DNA from: Psychrobacter sp. P11G3
GTDB taxonomy: Bacteria; Pseudomonadota; Gammaproteobacteria; Pseudomonadales; Moraxellaceae
Direction of reading: 5' to 3'
DNA: 64,000 nt
Assembly (NCBI RefSeq): GCF_001435845.1
Contig: NZ_CM003596.1
Span: 2,243,137-2,307,136 of the forward strand
Every line of letters starts with the position of its first letter. The stretch's first letter is position 1. The notes under the pieces were generated by a model that was given only the letters and a program-made list of their open reading frames with translations, did no database searches and was not told the origin of the DNA. Below, piece by piece: positions 1-8,726 of this stretch. Position numbers and translations under genes: made by a program.

Positions 1-291
1 GTAGCCACCTTGCATAGTGCCTAGAATTTCAACGGCTTTTTGTTTGCTGATAAGTGGTGATGATGTTTCACCCTTTAAGATAGCAGCTAAAAATGCCGCT
101 TTAACGTATGCTGCTTGGTCAACACCAGCAGGGATACGGTTTTCTAATAGGTTCATCAAGAACGCATCTTCGCCTGCAGGCGGGTTCTTTAATAATTCAA
201 CCAACTCTACTACTTGTTTTTCATTTAGTGGTAGGGGTACAGTTCCTAGCTCAGCACGTTCTTCGACATGTTTACGATAAGCTTCTAACAC
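1..291 (-). CDS. acnB: aconitate hydratase B, N-terminal part (runs off the window)
   Basis: The minus strand encodes the first 97 residues of aconitase B, the TCA-cycle enzyme that isomerises citrate to isocitrate. The frame begins LEAYRKHVEERAELG and contains ELLKNPPAGEDAFLMNLL and KGETSSPLISKQKAVEILG, which follow the N-terminal HEAT-like domain of E. coli AcnB closely. The iron-sulfur catalytic domains lie outside the window. The start is a GTG at 289-291, chosen because the homology begins exactly there and a GAGG lies about 8 bases upstream; there is no ATG nearby. The gene is divergent from the decarboxylase-family gene at 712. Confidence 0.93.
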   Translation of the reverse strand, partial: MLEAYRKHVEERAELGTVPLPLNEKQVVELVELLKNPPAGEDAFLMNLLENRIPAGVDQAAYVKAAFLAAILKGETSSPLISKQKAVEILGTMQGGY

Positions 292-711
292 AATAGTCGT
301 CCTCGTCAGTTGGGGTGTAGCACATTACGTTGGTAGTCAGTATGACTGCCTGCGTCTATATACTATATGAAATAATTATCCGTGCAATCATAGCTTAAAA
401 CGCTTTAAATGTTAATGGCTCAGCTCTGAAAAGGCGCATAGTAAGGCCATATTGAACATTTATTATAAAAATAGTGCCATCAATAATATGATTGTAGCGC
501 TCATTATAACTGGCATTTGCCTGATTACGCTTATCAATAAGCGCTTGCTTTATGACTGAGCAGACACCATATGACTGATATACGATTTTGTAAGAAACAA
601 CTTCGATAAAATTTCGCTTAAAAAAATGTAGCAACTTAGATTTATTAATAGTCGATGTATTAACAGTCGATTTGGTAAAAACATTTTGGTGTAAACATTA
701 AGGACGACGAT
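292..711. other. intergenic, divergent promoter region
   Basis: This is the non-coding gap between acnB (leftward) and the gene at 712 (rightward). It is AT-rich and must hold both promoters, but I could not pick out a convincing -35/-10 pair. The short minus-strand open frames here have no family features and look like chance. Confidence 0.5.
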
Positions 712-1122
712 ATGACTGATAGCAATACGGACAACAATCCTAACTATGACAATGGTCTCAAGGTACGCACTGAGGTCATGGGTGAGCAGCATGTCAAACG
801 CTCGCTTGATGCGGCCACAGGATTTACCCAACCGCTGCAAGACTGGATTATTGAACACGCTTGGGGCAGCACTTGGCAAGATGACTCAGTATTACCACGC
901 AAGTATCGCTCATTAATCACTATTGCCTTTTTAATTGCTCAAAAAAGCCCAAATGAGTTGAAAGGTCATATACGCGGTGCCATTAACAACGGGGCCAGTG
1001 TCGCCGAGATTAGAGAAGTGCTCATGCACAGCTTGCCGTACTGCGGTGCACCTGCTACTCAAGAAGCGTTTCGCGCTGCCATAGATATACTGAATGAGTT
1101 GGAAATCGATATAGATATTTAA
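712..1122 (+). CDS. carboxymuconolactone decarboxylase family protein
   Basis: A 136-residue protein of the carboxymuconolactone decarboxylase (CMD/AhpD-like) family. The CMD core covers about residues 45-125, with LPRKYRSLITIAFLIAQ, an HIRGAINNGASVAEIREVLMH helix pair and a single PYCGAP cysteine. It lacks the CxxC pair of AhpD, so it is closer to PcaC-type decarboxylases than to alkylhydroperoxidases. In beta-ketoadipate pathways PcaC decarboxylates 4-carboxymuconolactone, but no pca genes are nearby, so the substrate is unknown. The start at 712 follows an AAGGAC box. It stands alone between acnB and lipA. Family confident, function not. Confidence 0.8.
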   Translation: MTDSNTDNNPNYDNGLKVRTEVMGEQHVKRSLDAATGFTQPLQDWIIEHAWGSTWQDDSVLPRKYRSLITIAFLIAQKSPNELKGHIRGAINNGASVAEIREVLMHSLPYCGAPATQEAFRAAIDILNELEIDIDI

Positions 1123-1173
1123 AACTATGGTCGTCCGAGCAATCATAGTAATCTTAACAATATTGTTTAAAAA

Positions 1174-1198
1174 TTGACGTCCAAATTTCTGCTATAAT
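1174..1198 (+). promoter_or_regulatory. probable lipA promoter (extended -10)
   Basis: A perfect TATAAT at 1193-1198 is preceded by TG one base before it (TGC-TATAAT), an extended -10 form. A TTGACG at 1174-1179 is only 13 bases upstream, too close to be a normal -35, so the extended -10 is the better reading. An inverted repeat (AACCCTT...AAGGGTT, 1233-1254) lies in the leader. Confidence 0.5.
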
Positions 1199-1270
1199 AT
1201 CTCCACTCATAAAACATTCTGATAATTCCATAAACCCTTATAATATAAAGGGTTAAGAGATAACTCCATT

Positions 1271-2314
1271 ATGACAACTGCCGTACAAACACATGTACCT
1301 GCTGCTAAGGCCAAACCAAAAAAAGCCATCCAAGGCGAAAAGCTGCGTGGCTATGACAAAGTTGCCCGTATCCCAATTAAGGTGATCCCGACTGTCGAGG
1401 CAAAGAAAAAGCCTGATTGGATTCGGGTAAAAATGTCCTCGCCTGCTGAAGTCGCTCGTATCAAAGCAACCTTGCGTGAGCAAAAGCTTTATACCGTTTG
1501 TGAAGAAGCGGCCTGCCCTAACCTGCCACAGTGCTTCGCTGATGGTACAGCCACCTTTATGATTATGGGTGATATCTGTACGCGTCGCTGCCCGTTCTGT
1601 GATGTAGGCCATGGTCGCCCTAATGAGCTAGACAAGGATGAGCCGCGTCATACCGCTGAGACAATTCAAGGTCTACAGCTTAAATATGCCGTAATTACCT
1701 CTGTCGATCGTGACGATCTAAAAGACGGCGGTGCGGGACACTTTGTGGAAGTGCTAAACGAATCAAGAGCACTTAGCCCAAACTGCTTGATTGAAATCCT
1801 AGTACCAGATTTCCGTGGTCGTATGGATATTGCATTGGATTTATTGACAGAGACTGCACCAGATGTGTTTAACCACAACATCGAAACCGTGCCACGTCTA
1901 TACAAAGCCTTCCGTCCAGGTTCTGACTATCAGCATTCGCTAGATTTGCTTAAGATTTATAAAGAGCGTCGTCCTGATATCGCCACCAAGTGCGGCTTTA
2001 TGGTTGGTCTTGGCGAGACAGAAGAAGAGATCTATGCGCTACTCGATGATCTAAAGGCTCATGATGTAGATATGATCACTATCGGTCAGTATCTACAGCC
2101 TAGTAAAAACCATGCGCCTGTCGATCGTTATGTCCATCCAGACGAGTTCCAACGCTATATGGACTACGGTAAAAAGATTGGCTTCTTTAGCATTTGGGCA
2201 GGTCCAATGGTACGCTCAAGCTACTTTGCAGATCGTCAATACTATGGCGAAGATTGCCCAGCACCTATCCGTAGCAAAAAAGCATTAGAAGCTGAAGGCA
2301 AACTTGGCTGCTAA
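1271..2314 (+). CDS. lipA: lipoyl synthase
   Basis: LipA is the radical SAM enzyme that inserts two sulfur atoms into protein-bound octanoyl groups to make lipoyl cofactor for pyruvate and 2-oxoglutarate dehydrogenases. At 347 residues it is slightly longer than E. coli LipA (321), with a lysine-rich N-terminal extension. Both iron-sulfur clusters are visible: the auxiliary cluster cysteines C77, C82 and C88 ([12 protein letters not shown]) and the SAM cluster C103, C107 and C110 (CTRRCPFC). The conserved C-terminal RSSY serine motif is present near residue 318. No lipB lies alongside. A strong hairpin terminator follows at 2381. Identification is secure. Confidence 0.98.
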   Translation: MTTAVQTHVPAAKAKPKKAIQGEKLRGYDKVARIPIKVIPTVEAKKKPDWIRVKMSSPAEVARIKATLREQKLYTVCEEAACPNLPQCFADGTATFMIMGDICTRRCPFCDVGHGRPNELDKDEPRHTAETIQGLQLKYAVITSVDRDDLKDGGAGHFVEVLNESRALSPNCLIEILVPDFRGRMDIALDLLTETAPDVFNHNIETVPRLYKAFRPGSDYQHSLDLLKIYKERRPDIATKCGFMVGLGETEEEIYALLDDLKAHDVDMITIGQYLQPSKNHAPVDRYVHPDEFQRYMDYGKKIGFFSIWAGPMVRSSYFADRQYYGEDCPAPIRSKKALEAEGKLGC

Positions 2315-2380
2315 TTTAGTAATAAAGTGATGCGAAAATAATTGTGAACAGCAGTCGCTAAAACATTTCTTAAGAATATT

Positions 2381-2420
2381 AAAAAGGGTGAATAACAAAT
2401 TTGTTATTCACCCTTTTTTT
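2381..2420. terminator. bidirectional terminator between lipA and the TRAP permease
   Basis: A near-perfect palindrome (AGGGTGAATAACA arm, AATT centre, TGTTATTCACCCT arm) is flanked by an A tract on the left and a T tract on the right. It can stop both lipA and the convergent TRAP operon. Confidence 0.9.
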
Positions 2421-2458
2421 GAGCTTTGTTAGACTTACGAAGGATTAAACCTAACGCT

Positions 2459-4501
2459 TTACACGGTTAAAGTTGGCGTCGGCTTTCCAGCTGTTTTTAT
2501 ATTGAATGCAGCAATACCAAGGACGATCACACCACCTGCGATACCAGTCGTAATCTCAGGATAAATCAATAGTAAAGCACCAATAGCTAAGATGACACGA
2601 GTCACCGTATTCATACCGCCTCTGAAGTACCCTTCAAGTGCCGAGCTCAGCGCAATGACACCAGTTACTGAAGTCACTACTACGGTAATAATATCTACAA
2701 TAGGTGGCAGTGGGAAATCTTTTGCTGTAACTGCCAAACCGGTTGGATCTATCATCAACATCGTTGGATTATAGATAAACATGAACGGCACGATGAATCC
2801 CGCGAGGGCAAGTTTGAGGGACAAGAACCCTGTCTTCATCGGATCACCACCGGATATACCTGCACCCGCAAAGGCTGCAAGACACACAGGCGGTGTAATA
2901 TTGGCAAAGATACCAAAATAAAAAACAAACATGTGCGCTGACAAGATTGGAATATCAAAACCGGCCAATGCTGGCGCAGCCATCGTCGCCGTAATGATAT
3001 AGGCAGGAATAGAGGGTAATCCCATGCCCAAAACCATTGATGCCAACATCGTTAAGATAAGCGTAAAGAATAATGATCCTGCACCTAACGTGACGATAGA
3101 TGACGTCATCACCGTACCAAAACTGGTCAGACTCACCACCCCAATGATAATACCAACGACCGCACAAGCAGCCATAACCGCTAGCGACTGGCGCGCACCA
3201 TCTTCTAATGCACCTAAAATATCAGAAAAACTCATGCGCGTTTCGGCACGTAGCATACTGATCACAACGGTAAAGCCAATGGTATAAGCTGCTGCATATC
3301 CCACAGGTACGTTTCTGATTAATAAGAAAATCAAGAAGACAATCGGCAATAGCATATGACCGCGGGCTTTTAATACTTCTTTTACCGCTGGTAAATTTTC
3401 TTTGGCGATACCTTTTAGATCGCGACGTCCAGCACGGAAATGCACCTGCGCAATGACCCCTAAATAGTACAATATCGCTGGCAATAATGCTGCTAAGGCA
3501 ATCGTACTATACGGCAAGCCTGTTGTTTCAGCCATAATAAAGGCACTAGCACCCATAATCGGAGGCAAGATCTGTCCACCAACCGAAGCACTGGCCTCAA
3601 CTGCACCTGCGAAATCTTTGTGATAGCCGACCTTTTTCATCAACGGAATGGTAAAGGCACCCGTACTAACCACATTTGATAACGCAGAGCCATTAATACT
3701 GCCCATAAAGCCACTAGAGATGACCGCTACTTTTGCAGGGCCGCCCTTTTTGTGACCTGCGATGGCCAATGCCAAATCATTAAATAACTGCCCCATTCCT
3801 GAACGTGCTAAAAACGCACCGAACAGAATGAATAAGAAGATAAAGGTGACCGATGCCCCAATCGCAACAGAGTATAGACCTTCCGTTTTTAAGAATAATT
3901 GACCAAAGATATCACCCATATCATAAGGGCGAGTCAGCAGCCTATCGGGCATAAAATCTAAATGACTGACAAATGGATAGGCCAAAAATATGCCGGCCAA
4001 GATTGGCAAAATCCAACCAGTGATGCGGCGACTGCCTTCTAACACGCAGACTACCGTAATCAAAGAAAATATCACATCGACCTGATTGGCCATACCGCCA
4101 CGCGAGGTGACGATGTCTTGATACTCATAAATGAGATAGCCCATACCGGATAGAGACAGGGCAAACCAAATCCAGTCATACCATGCCACTCGTTTGCGAC
4201 TGCTTTTTTTGCTGGCTGGAAAAATTAGGAATATCAATGCAAAACCAACACCTACATGCACAGAGCGCTGTAACAATGCTGGCATTGGATTAAAAGTGAT
4301 ATATAAATGAAACAGTGAATATAGTATACAAATGCCAGCGATAAAATATTTTACTGGTCCTTGAGTGATATGACGCGTGATTGACTCTCGGTCATATTTT
4401 TCCAATACTGCTCGGTTGACCGCATCCGCCTCAGCATCGTTATCAACTTGAGCATCTGGCATGGTAGTCACACTACCTTGATCCGTCACTTGGGAGTTCA
4501 T
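2459..4501 (-). CDS. TRAP transporter fused permease (DctQ-DctM type, TAXI class)
   Basis: A hydrophobic protein of 680 residues forming the membrane part of a tripartite ATP-independent periplasmic (TRAP) transporter. The first ~190 residues hold short helices equivalent to the small DctQ-like subunit, and the rest is the large DctM-like subunit, with GFMGSINGSALSNVVSTGAF and GASAFIMAETTG as recognisable conserved loops. Such 4TM/12TM fusions pair with TAXI receptors, and one lies two genes upstream. The ORF could extend to a TTG at 4528, but the ATG at 4501 is preceded by AAGGAC at 7 bases, so I use that; it still overlaps the upstream gene by 29 bases, indicating co-translation. Uses an ion gradient; substrate unknown. 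Confidence 0.93.
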   Translation of the reverse strand: MNSQVTDQGSVTTMPDAQVDNDAEADAVNRAVLEKYDRESITRHITQGPVKYFIAGICILYSLFHLYITFNPMPALLQRSVHVGVGFALIFLIFPASKKSSRKRVAWYDWIWFALSLSGMGYLIYEYQDIVTSRGGMANQVDVIFSLITVVCVLEGSRRITGWILPILAGIFLAYPFVSHLDFMPDRLLTRPYDMGDIFGQLFLKTEGLYSVAIGASVTFIFLFILFGAFLARSGMGQLFNDLALAIAGHKKGGPAKVAVISSGFMGSINGSALSNVVSTGAFTIPLMKKVGYHKDFAGAVEASASVGGQILPPIMGASAFIMAETTGLPYSTIALAALLPAILYYLGVIAQVHFRAGRRDLKGIAKENLPAVKEVLKARGHMLLPIVFLIFLLIRNVPVGYAAAYTIGFTVVISMLRAETRMSFSDILGALEDGARQSLAVMAACAVVGIIIGVVSLTSFGTVMTSSIVTLGAGSLFFTLILTMLASMVLGMGLPSIPAYIITATMAAPALAGFDIPILSAHMFVFYFGIFANITPPVCLAAFAGAGISGGDPMKTGFLSLKLALAGFIVPFMFIYNPTMLMIDPTGLAVTAKDFPLPPIVDIITVVVTSVTGVIALSSALEGYFRGGMNTVTRVILAIGALLLIYPEITTGIAGGVIVLGIAAFNIKTAGKPTPTLTV

Positions 4502-5036
4502 GACAAAAGTCCTTTTTAAATCTATCAATTAAATCATACGTCTTAGGCATGATCACCACTTCAGAATAGTCTGGCACCCACTGGTGAATCAAGAAAAGAT
4601 GACCACCATAATCCATTTCACCTTTGGTCAGTCTAGATACGACCCAATTCAGGCGAGGCAGTTTTTCGTTGATTTGATAACCCAGATAGCCAGGCTTTTG
4701 TATAGGAGCGAGCATTTCGGTGGAGGGTGTCCCCGCACCGAACGCTTCAAAATAGGTCGTGGTCAATAACAGCTCCGCACCTTCTGTACTGCTGCCGTCT
4801 ATGCGTTGATACTGCTCTTCCCACCACTGTTTTTCTACAGAATGTATCCAACGTAGCTGAAAGTCAGGCTCAGTGAAGTAACAAACCTTATCATCAGCAC
4901 CGTCTACGCCTGCGACTCGCACTTCAACGACAGACTGAAGCGTAAAGCCTAACCATAGCGTAAAAAAAACCAGCGCTGCAATAAATGCCGCGCCAGTTGA
5001 TAACCATAATGAATTACTTAGCTGCTTGTTCGTCAT
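4473..5036 (-). CDS. DUF1850 family protein of the TRAP operon
   Basis: A 187-residue protein with one N-terminal membrane segment (about residues 12-34) and an extracytoplasmic domain containing the DUF1850 signature RWIHSVEKQWWEEQY. DUF1850 genes are repeatedly found between TAXI receptors and fused TRAP permeases, as here. Its start overlaps the receptor stop by 23 bases and its end overlaps the permease start, so the three genes form one tightly coupled operon. Its molecular role is not established; a helper for substrate delivery or assembly is a reasonable guess. Confidence 0.85.
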   Translation of the reverse strand: MTNKQLSNSLWLSTGAAFIAALVFFTLWLGFTLQSVVEVRVAGVDGADDKVCYFTEPDFQLRWIHSVEKQWWEEQYQRIDGSSTEGAELLLTTTYFEAFGAGTPSTEMLAPIQKPGYLGYQINEKLPRLNWVVSRLTKGEMDYGGHLFLIHQWVPDYSEVVIMPKTYDLIDRFKKDFCHELPSDGSR

Positions 5037-6033
5037 AGTACTTTTTAGCTCCAGGATGGATTGGGGCTACCATGCCATCACGAGCGGTTTCTAAACTGAT
5101 ATCATTGGCCGCTTGGTGAGCTGTTTTTAGACCATCTAGATTATCAAACAATGCTTTGGTTAGTTTATAACCATCCGCTTCAGATAGGTCAGAGCTAACC
5201 AATAATGCATTCATGATTGCGGCAGTTGGTACGGCTGTTTCGTTGCCATAAGTGCCAGCAGGAATCTCAAAGGTTTTGAAGTAAGGCTTGGTCGCGATGA
5301 TTTCTTTTAGCTTGTCTTGGTTGATAGTGACAATCTGTAAATCTAAACCTTGCTCTAACTCCATCAACGATGAGTTTGGTAGGCCACTACTAAAGAATGC
5401 CGCTTCGATCTTACCTGCTTTCATACCATCAGCAGCTTCAGCAAAGCCTAGATAATCAACGGTGACATCATCATATGTGATACCAAACCCTTCAAGTAAA
5501 GTACGAGCATTCACTTCTGTACCAGAACCTTGATCGCCTACCGCAATACGCTTGCCTCGTAAATCTTCAATGTTTTTGATACCAGATTTTTTCGAGGTCA
5601 CGATTTGCACCACATTAGGGTACAAAACAGCAATCTGCTGAATGTTAGTGATTGGCTGCTCAAAGTTGTTTTTACCTTCGACAGCATCCGTCACCACGTC
5701 ACTTAGTGCCAAGACCATGTCGACCTTGCCTTGGGTCAATAGATTGACGTTTTCGACTGATGCGCCAGTGGTTTGAGTTTTTGAGTTTACGCCAAAGGTT
5801 TTGACATAGACTTCAGACAATGAAGTACCAATGATGTTGTAAGGGCCAGACGCACCGCCAGTAGCGATGGTCAAAAACTTAGTATCAAGCTTATCTGCTG
5901 CAGTATCTGTTGCCGCGCTATCTGCAGATGCAGTATCACTGCCCTCTGAGCTTGGAGATGAGCATGCGGTTAGACCTAGCGCAGCACTCAACATAGCTGA
6001 CAAAAGTAATGGGGATTTTAAAGAATTAAGCAT
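5014..6033 (-). CDS. TAXI family TRAP transporter solute-binding lipoprotein
   Basis: A periplasmic substrate receptor of the TAXI (TRAP-associated extracytoplasmic immunogenic) family, 339 residues. The N-terminus MLNSLKSPLLLSAMLSAAL ends in a lipobox LTAC with the modified cysteine at residue 24, followed by a Ser/Asp/Ala-rich tether. The mature domain starts TIATGGASGPYNIIGTSLSE, the family's hallmark. The open frame extends to 6132 and another ATG lies at 6042, but AAGGA is placed 8 bases before the ATG at 6033 and that start gives a proper lipoprotein signal. It leads the three-gene TRAP operon. Family members often bind glutamate or other dicarboxylates; ligand not predictable here. Confidence 0.92.
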   Translation of the reverse strand: MLNSLKSPLLLSAMLSAALGLTACSSPSSEGSDTASADSAATDTAADKLDTKFLTIATGGASGPYNIIGTSLSEVYVKTFGVNSKTQTTGASVENVNLLTQGKVDMVLALSDVVTDAVEGKNNFEQPITNIQQIAVLYPNVVQIVTSKKSGIKNIEDLRGKRIAVGDQGSGTEVNARTLLEGFGITYDDVTVDYLGFAEAADGMKAGKIEAAFFSSGLPNSSLMELEQGLDLQIVTINQDKLKEIIATKPYFKTFEIPAGTYGNETAVPTAAIMNALLVSSDLSEADGYKLTKALFDNLDGLKTAHQAANDISLETARDGMVAPIHPGAKKYYDEQAAK

Positions 6034-6516
6034 TGAATTCATCCTTGAAGTGGTCGATTTTGTACGTTTAACAATATCCGTATTTATACATAAATACGTT
6101 ACAGACGAGTAATAATATAGTAATTCTGTCAATAAATAAACCTTAGCTTACTTTCTCTTTTTCTTTCAATACCTTATATTTAAAGCTATCAGAGAAAATA
6201 TAGGGCATTCATTAATTAAGCTAACATATACGTATGTTTTGCTATGCGAAACAAAGTTCCATTTAATAAATATTAAAACAAAAATTGTCGCTATTGTAAA
6301 CCTTTATCGATATCTGGAAAATATCGTCATATCGCATTATTTCTTAGGAATTTTTAGATATAGCAAATTAATAAGGACTCTCGATTTATAACTATCTCTA
6401 TTTATAACTATAAGGACAAAAGTTCTGCTATATTTTATCTGAGCTATTTTTTGGTTCAGGATATTACATGGCACTAGTCTGTGTCTCTCTTTTATTAACC
6501 CATTCGGATAGTCCTT
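6034..6516. other. intergenic, divergent promoter region
   Basis: AT-rich gap between the TRAP operon and mtnP. Several short TATCGATA-like and TATTTATAACTAT direct repeats occur around 6300-6420, but I saw no clear operator or RNA structure. Confidence 0.4.
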
Positions 6517-7410
6517 ATGACAATACCTCACACGGAAGTACTGGCAACGTTATCTGCTGATATTGCTATCATCGGTGGCAGCGGTCTCTACCAAATGTCA
6601 TCACTGACCAACAAACGCAGTGTGACAATACAGACGCCTTATGGCAGTCCATCTGATGATATTGTCTTAGGTGAGCTTGAGGGAGTGACAGTCGCATTTC
6701 TAACACGGCATGGTCAGGGCCACAGACTGACCCCGTCTGAAGTGCCTTATCGAGCCAATATCTATGCGCTAAAAACGCTTGGGGTACGCTATATCGTCTC
6801 CGTATCAGCAGTTGGCTCTCTACGAGAATCGCTTAAGCCACTAGATATGGTCGTGCCTGATCAAATGATCGATATGACCAAGCAGAGAGTGAGTACCTTT
6901 TTTGGTGAGGGTGCCGTCGCTCATGTGTCGATGGCTGAACCACTATGCACTGCCCTAGCAAACATCTTGACGCGCGCTTATGACCAAGCAGATATTGCAG
7001 AAGGTACCAGTCATTCTAAAGCAACTTATGTCTGTATCGAAGGGCCTCAATTCTCAACTCGAGCAGAGTCAGAATGGTATCGTCAGATGCAGGCAGACAT
7101 CATTGGCATGACCAATATGCCAGAAGCCAAATTGGCACGTGAAGCCAGTATTGCTTATGCCACGTTAGCTCTGGTGACAGACTTCGACTGTTGGCATCCG
7201 ACGGAAGAAGCCGTGAGTGCCGACTATGCTATAAAGAACCTATTAAAAAATGCGGATAATGCTCAAAAAGTGATACGGGAAGCTGTTGCTTTGATTGCTG
7301 CCGAACTACCTGAGTCAATCGCTCACAATGCCCTTGCACAAGCATTAGTCACACCTATAGATGCGATGGACGAACATACCAAGATCAGACTGGCCGCCTT
7401 ACTAACGTGA
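6517..7410 (+). CDS. mtnP: 5'-methylthioadenosine phosphorylase-type nucleoside phosphorylase
   Basis: A 297-residue enzyme of the PNP/MTAP phosphorylase family, which cleaves a purine (thio)nucleoside with phosphate into free base and sugar-1-phosphate. Visible motifs are the phosphate-binding GGSGLY near residue 20, TRHGQGH, IEGPQFSTRAES and GMTNMPEAKLAREASI; the last resembles methylthioadenosine phosphorylases rather than guanosine/inosine enzymes. The usual role is recycling the methylthioadenosine made in polyamine synthesis. It faces arsM across a shared terminator, next to the arsenosugar cluster, so it might also act on the arsenic-containing adenosine made by ArsS; that is inference. 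No strong Shine-Dalgarno is present. Confidence 0.88.
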   Translation: MTIPHTEVLATLSADIAIIGGSGLYQMSSLTNKRSVTIQTPYGSPSDDIVLGELEGVTVAFLTRHGQGHRLTPSEVPYRANIYALKTLGVRYIVSVSAVGSLRESLKPLDMVVPDQMIDMTKQRVSTFFGEGAVAHVSMAEPLCTALANILTRAYDQADIAEGTSHSKATYVCIEGPQFSTRAESEWYRQMQADIIGMTNMPEAKLAREASIAYATLALVTDFDCWHPTEEAVSADYAIKNLLKNADNAQKVIREAVALIAAELPESIAHNALAQALVTPIDAMDEHTKIRLAALLT

Positions 7411-7483
7411 TTGTAATGCGTCTTTTCCATTTTTAACTAAATACTTTCAATCGGTTTAGTCTTAATCTGACTTCAATCAAGTC

Positions 7484-7517
7484 AAAAAAGGCCATTATCT
7501 AAATTAATGGCCTTTTT
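7484..7517. terminator. bidirectional terminator between mtnP and arsM
   Basis: AAAAAAGGCCATTA, a 7-base loop, then TAATGGCCTTTTTT. The A and T tracts on opposite sides let it serve both convergent genes. Confidence 0.9.
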
Positions 7518-7567
7518 TATAATTTAGCATGTATATTTAAATTTATACTAAATACATCACTTTAGCA

Positions 7568-8611
7568 TTAGCAACAACCACCTGCACCAGATGCTAACAT
7601 CATAGGTTGATTAAACGGCATTAGCTCACCGCAGCCCGCAAAAATACCGTAGTGACGACTGTCATCACCGATAAACTCAAAATGCGGCGCAAAGCGCGAC
7701 TCTTGCAGCATGCGAAACGTATTGCCACATACTGGGAATACCCGACCAGCTTCGATAGCATGATGTTTATCTAAATCAAACCGATGCGGGGACTGCTCGA
7801 TAGTTCCTTTATATATCACCGCTTGTCCATGATCTTCGCAAGCATCCTCAAGCGAGTCGATTTTAAATAAGCGGTAAGTTGCAGAGAAAAACTGAATATC
7901 ACCAATTTTGGCTGCCAATGTAGGATCTGTAATCTCAAGTGGGCGATCTTCAACCAAACGTACGTCTAAGAATCCTGCATCTCGTGACAAACGGTTAAAA
8001 TCCTTCCAATACAATGCACCGCTCAAACATTCACCATATAAGACTGGGTCATCAATTAAGTGTTGCGGGATACGGCGATCGGCATAGACGTCAGAAAAAT
8101 AAAACTCCCCACCAGGTTTCAGCAAACGCTGCACACTGGCCATGACCGAAGCTTTATCTGGTGATAAATTGATAACGCAGTTTGAGACAATAATATCGAA
8201 GCTATTAGCTTCAAGGTCTAGTTCATCTAGTTTCTCGATATAGCCATGTAAAAACGTCACATTGTCATAGCCAAAATTCTCGACATGATAAGCTTGGTGC
8301 TGTTTGGCAACGGCTAGCTGCTCATCGGTCATATCAACACCGACTACGTGGCCACTCTCGCCAACTAATTGTGCTAGTGCATAGACATCTCGGCCTGAGC
8401 CACTGCCCAAATCTAAAATTCGGCAGCCTTCGAGCAGTGCTGGACATACCAGACCACAGCCATAATAGCGATTCAATACTTCATCGTGAATGTTTGCGAG
8501 TAATGGCTTGAGCCACTCAGGCATATTGCTAATATCACAACAAGCCGAAGTCTTTAAATCATCGGTACTCTGTAACTCTTTACCATAGTAATTTTGCACG
8601 ACGTCATGCAT
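7568..8611 (-). CDS. arsM: arsenite methyltransferase (arsenosugar type)
   Basis: ArsM transfers methyl groups from S-adenosylmethionine to arsenite, giving mono- and dimethylated arsenic. In this 347-residue protein the SAM site is RILDLGSGSGRDVY (residues 64-77). Cysteines typical of ArsM are present: C52 in YYGCG, C145 in SNCVINL and C195 in YGECLSGALYW. There are also CC pairs at residues 24-25 and at the extreme C-terminus (GGCC). The C-terminal ~100 residues, with VFPVCGNTFRML and SRFAPHFEFIGD, are typical of ArsM proteins encoded beside arsS. It is the last gene of the leftward arsenosugar cluster and ends at a shared terminator. Its dimethylarsenite product is the expected substrate of ArsS. 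Confidence 0.92.
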   Translation of the reverse strand: MHDVVQNYYGKELQSTDDLKTSACCDISNMPEWLKPLLANIHDEVLNRYYGCGLVCPALLEGCRILDLGSGSGRDVYALAQLVGESGHVVGVDMTDEQLAVAKQHQAYHVENFGYDNVTFLHGYIEKLDELDLEANSFDIIVSNCVINLSPDKASVMASVQRLLKPGGEFYFSDVYADRRIPQHLIDDPVLYGECLSGALYWKDFNRLSRDAGFLDVRLVEDRPLEITDPTLAAKIGDIQFFSATYRLFKIDSLEDACEDHGQAVIYKGTIEQSPHRFDLDKHHAIEAGRVFPVCGNTFRMLQESRFAPHFEFIGDDSRHYGIFAGCGELMPFNQPMMLASGAGGCC

Positions 8612-8726
8612 AACAATATCCTTATTGAATGTGCCATCCAGTTAAAAATCTTAGTAAACCATTTTAGAATATACAACTACGTTAGTGAGTTTATTAATCT
8701 ATTTGTCAATTATCCGTTATCAGCTA

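Noticed and set aside
550..879. 109-codon minus-strand ORF
   Set aside because: It overlaps the well-supported gene at 712 antisense and lacks a recognisable domain or ribosome site.
1174..1198. TTGACG/TATAAT as a normal -35/-10 pair for lipA
   Set aside because: The 13-base spacer is too short for sigma-70; the extended -10 alone is the likelier basis.
4501..4528. TTG start extending the TRAP permease
   Set aside because: The ATG at 4501 has a well-spaced AAGGAC; the upstream TTG has none and would lengthen the overlap.
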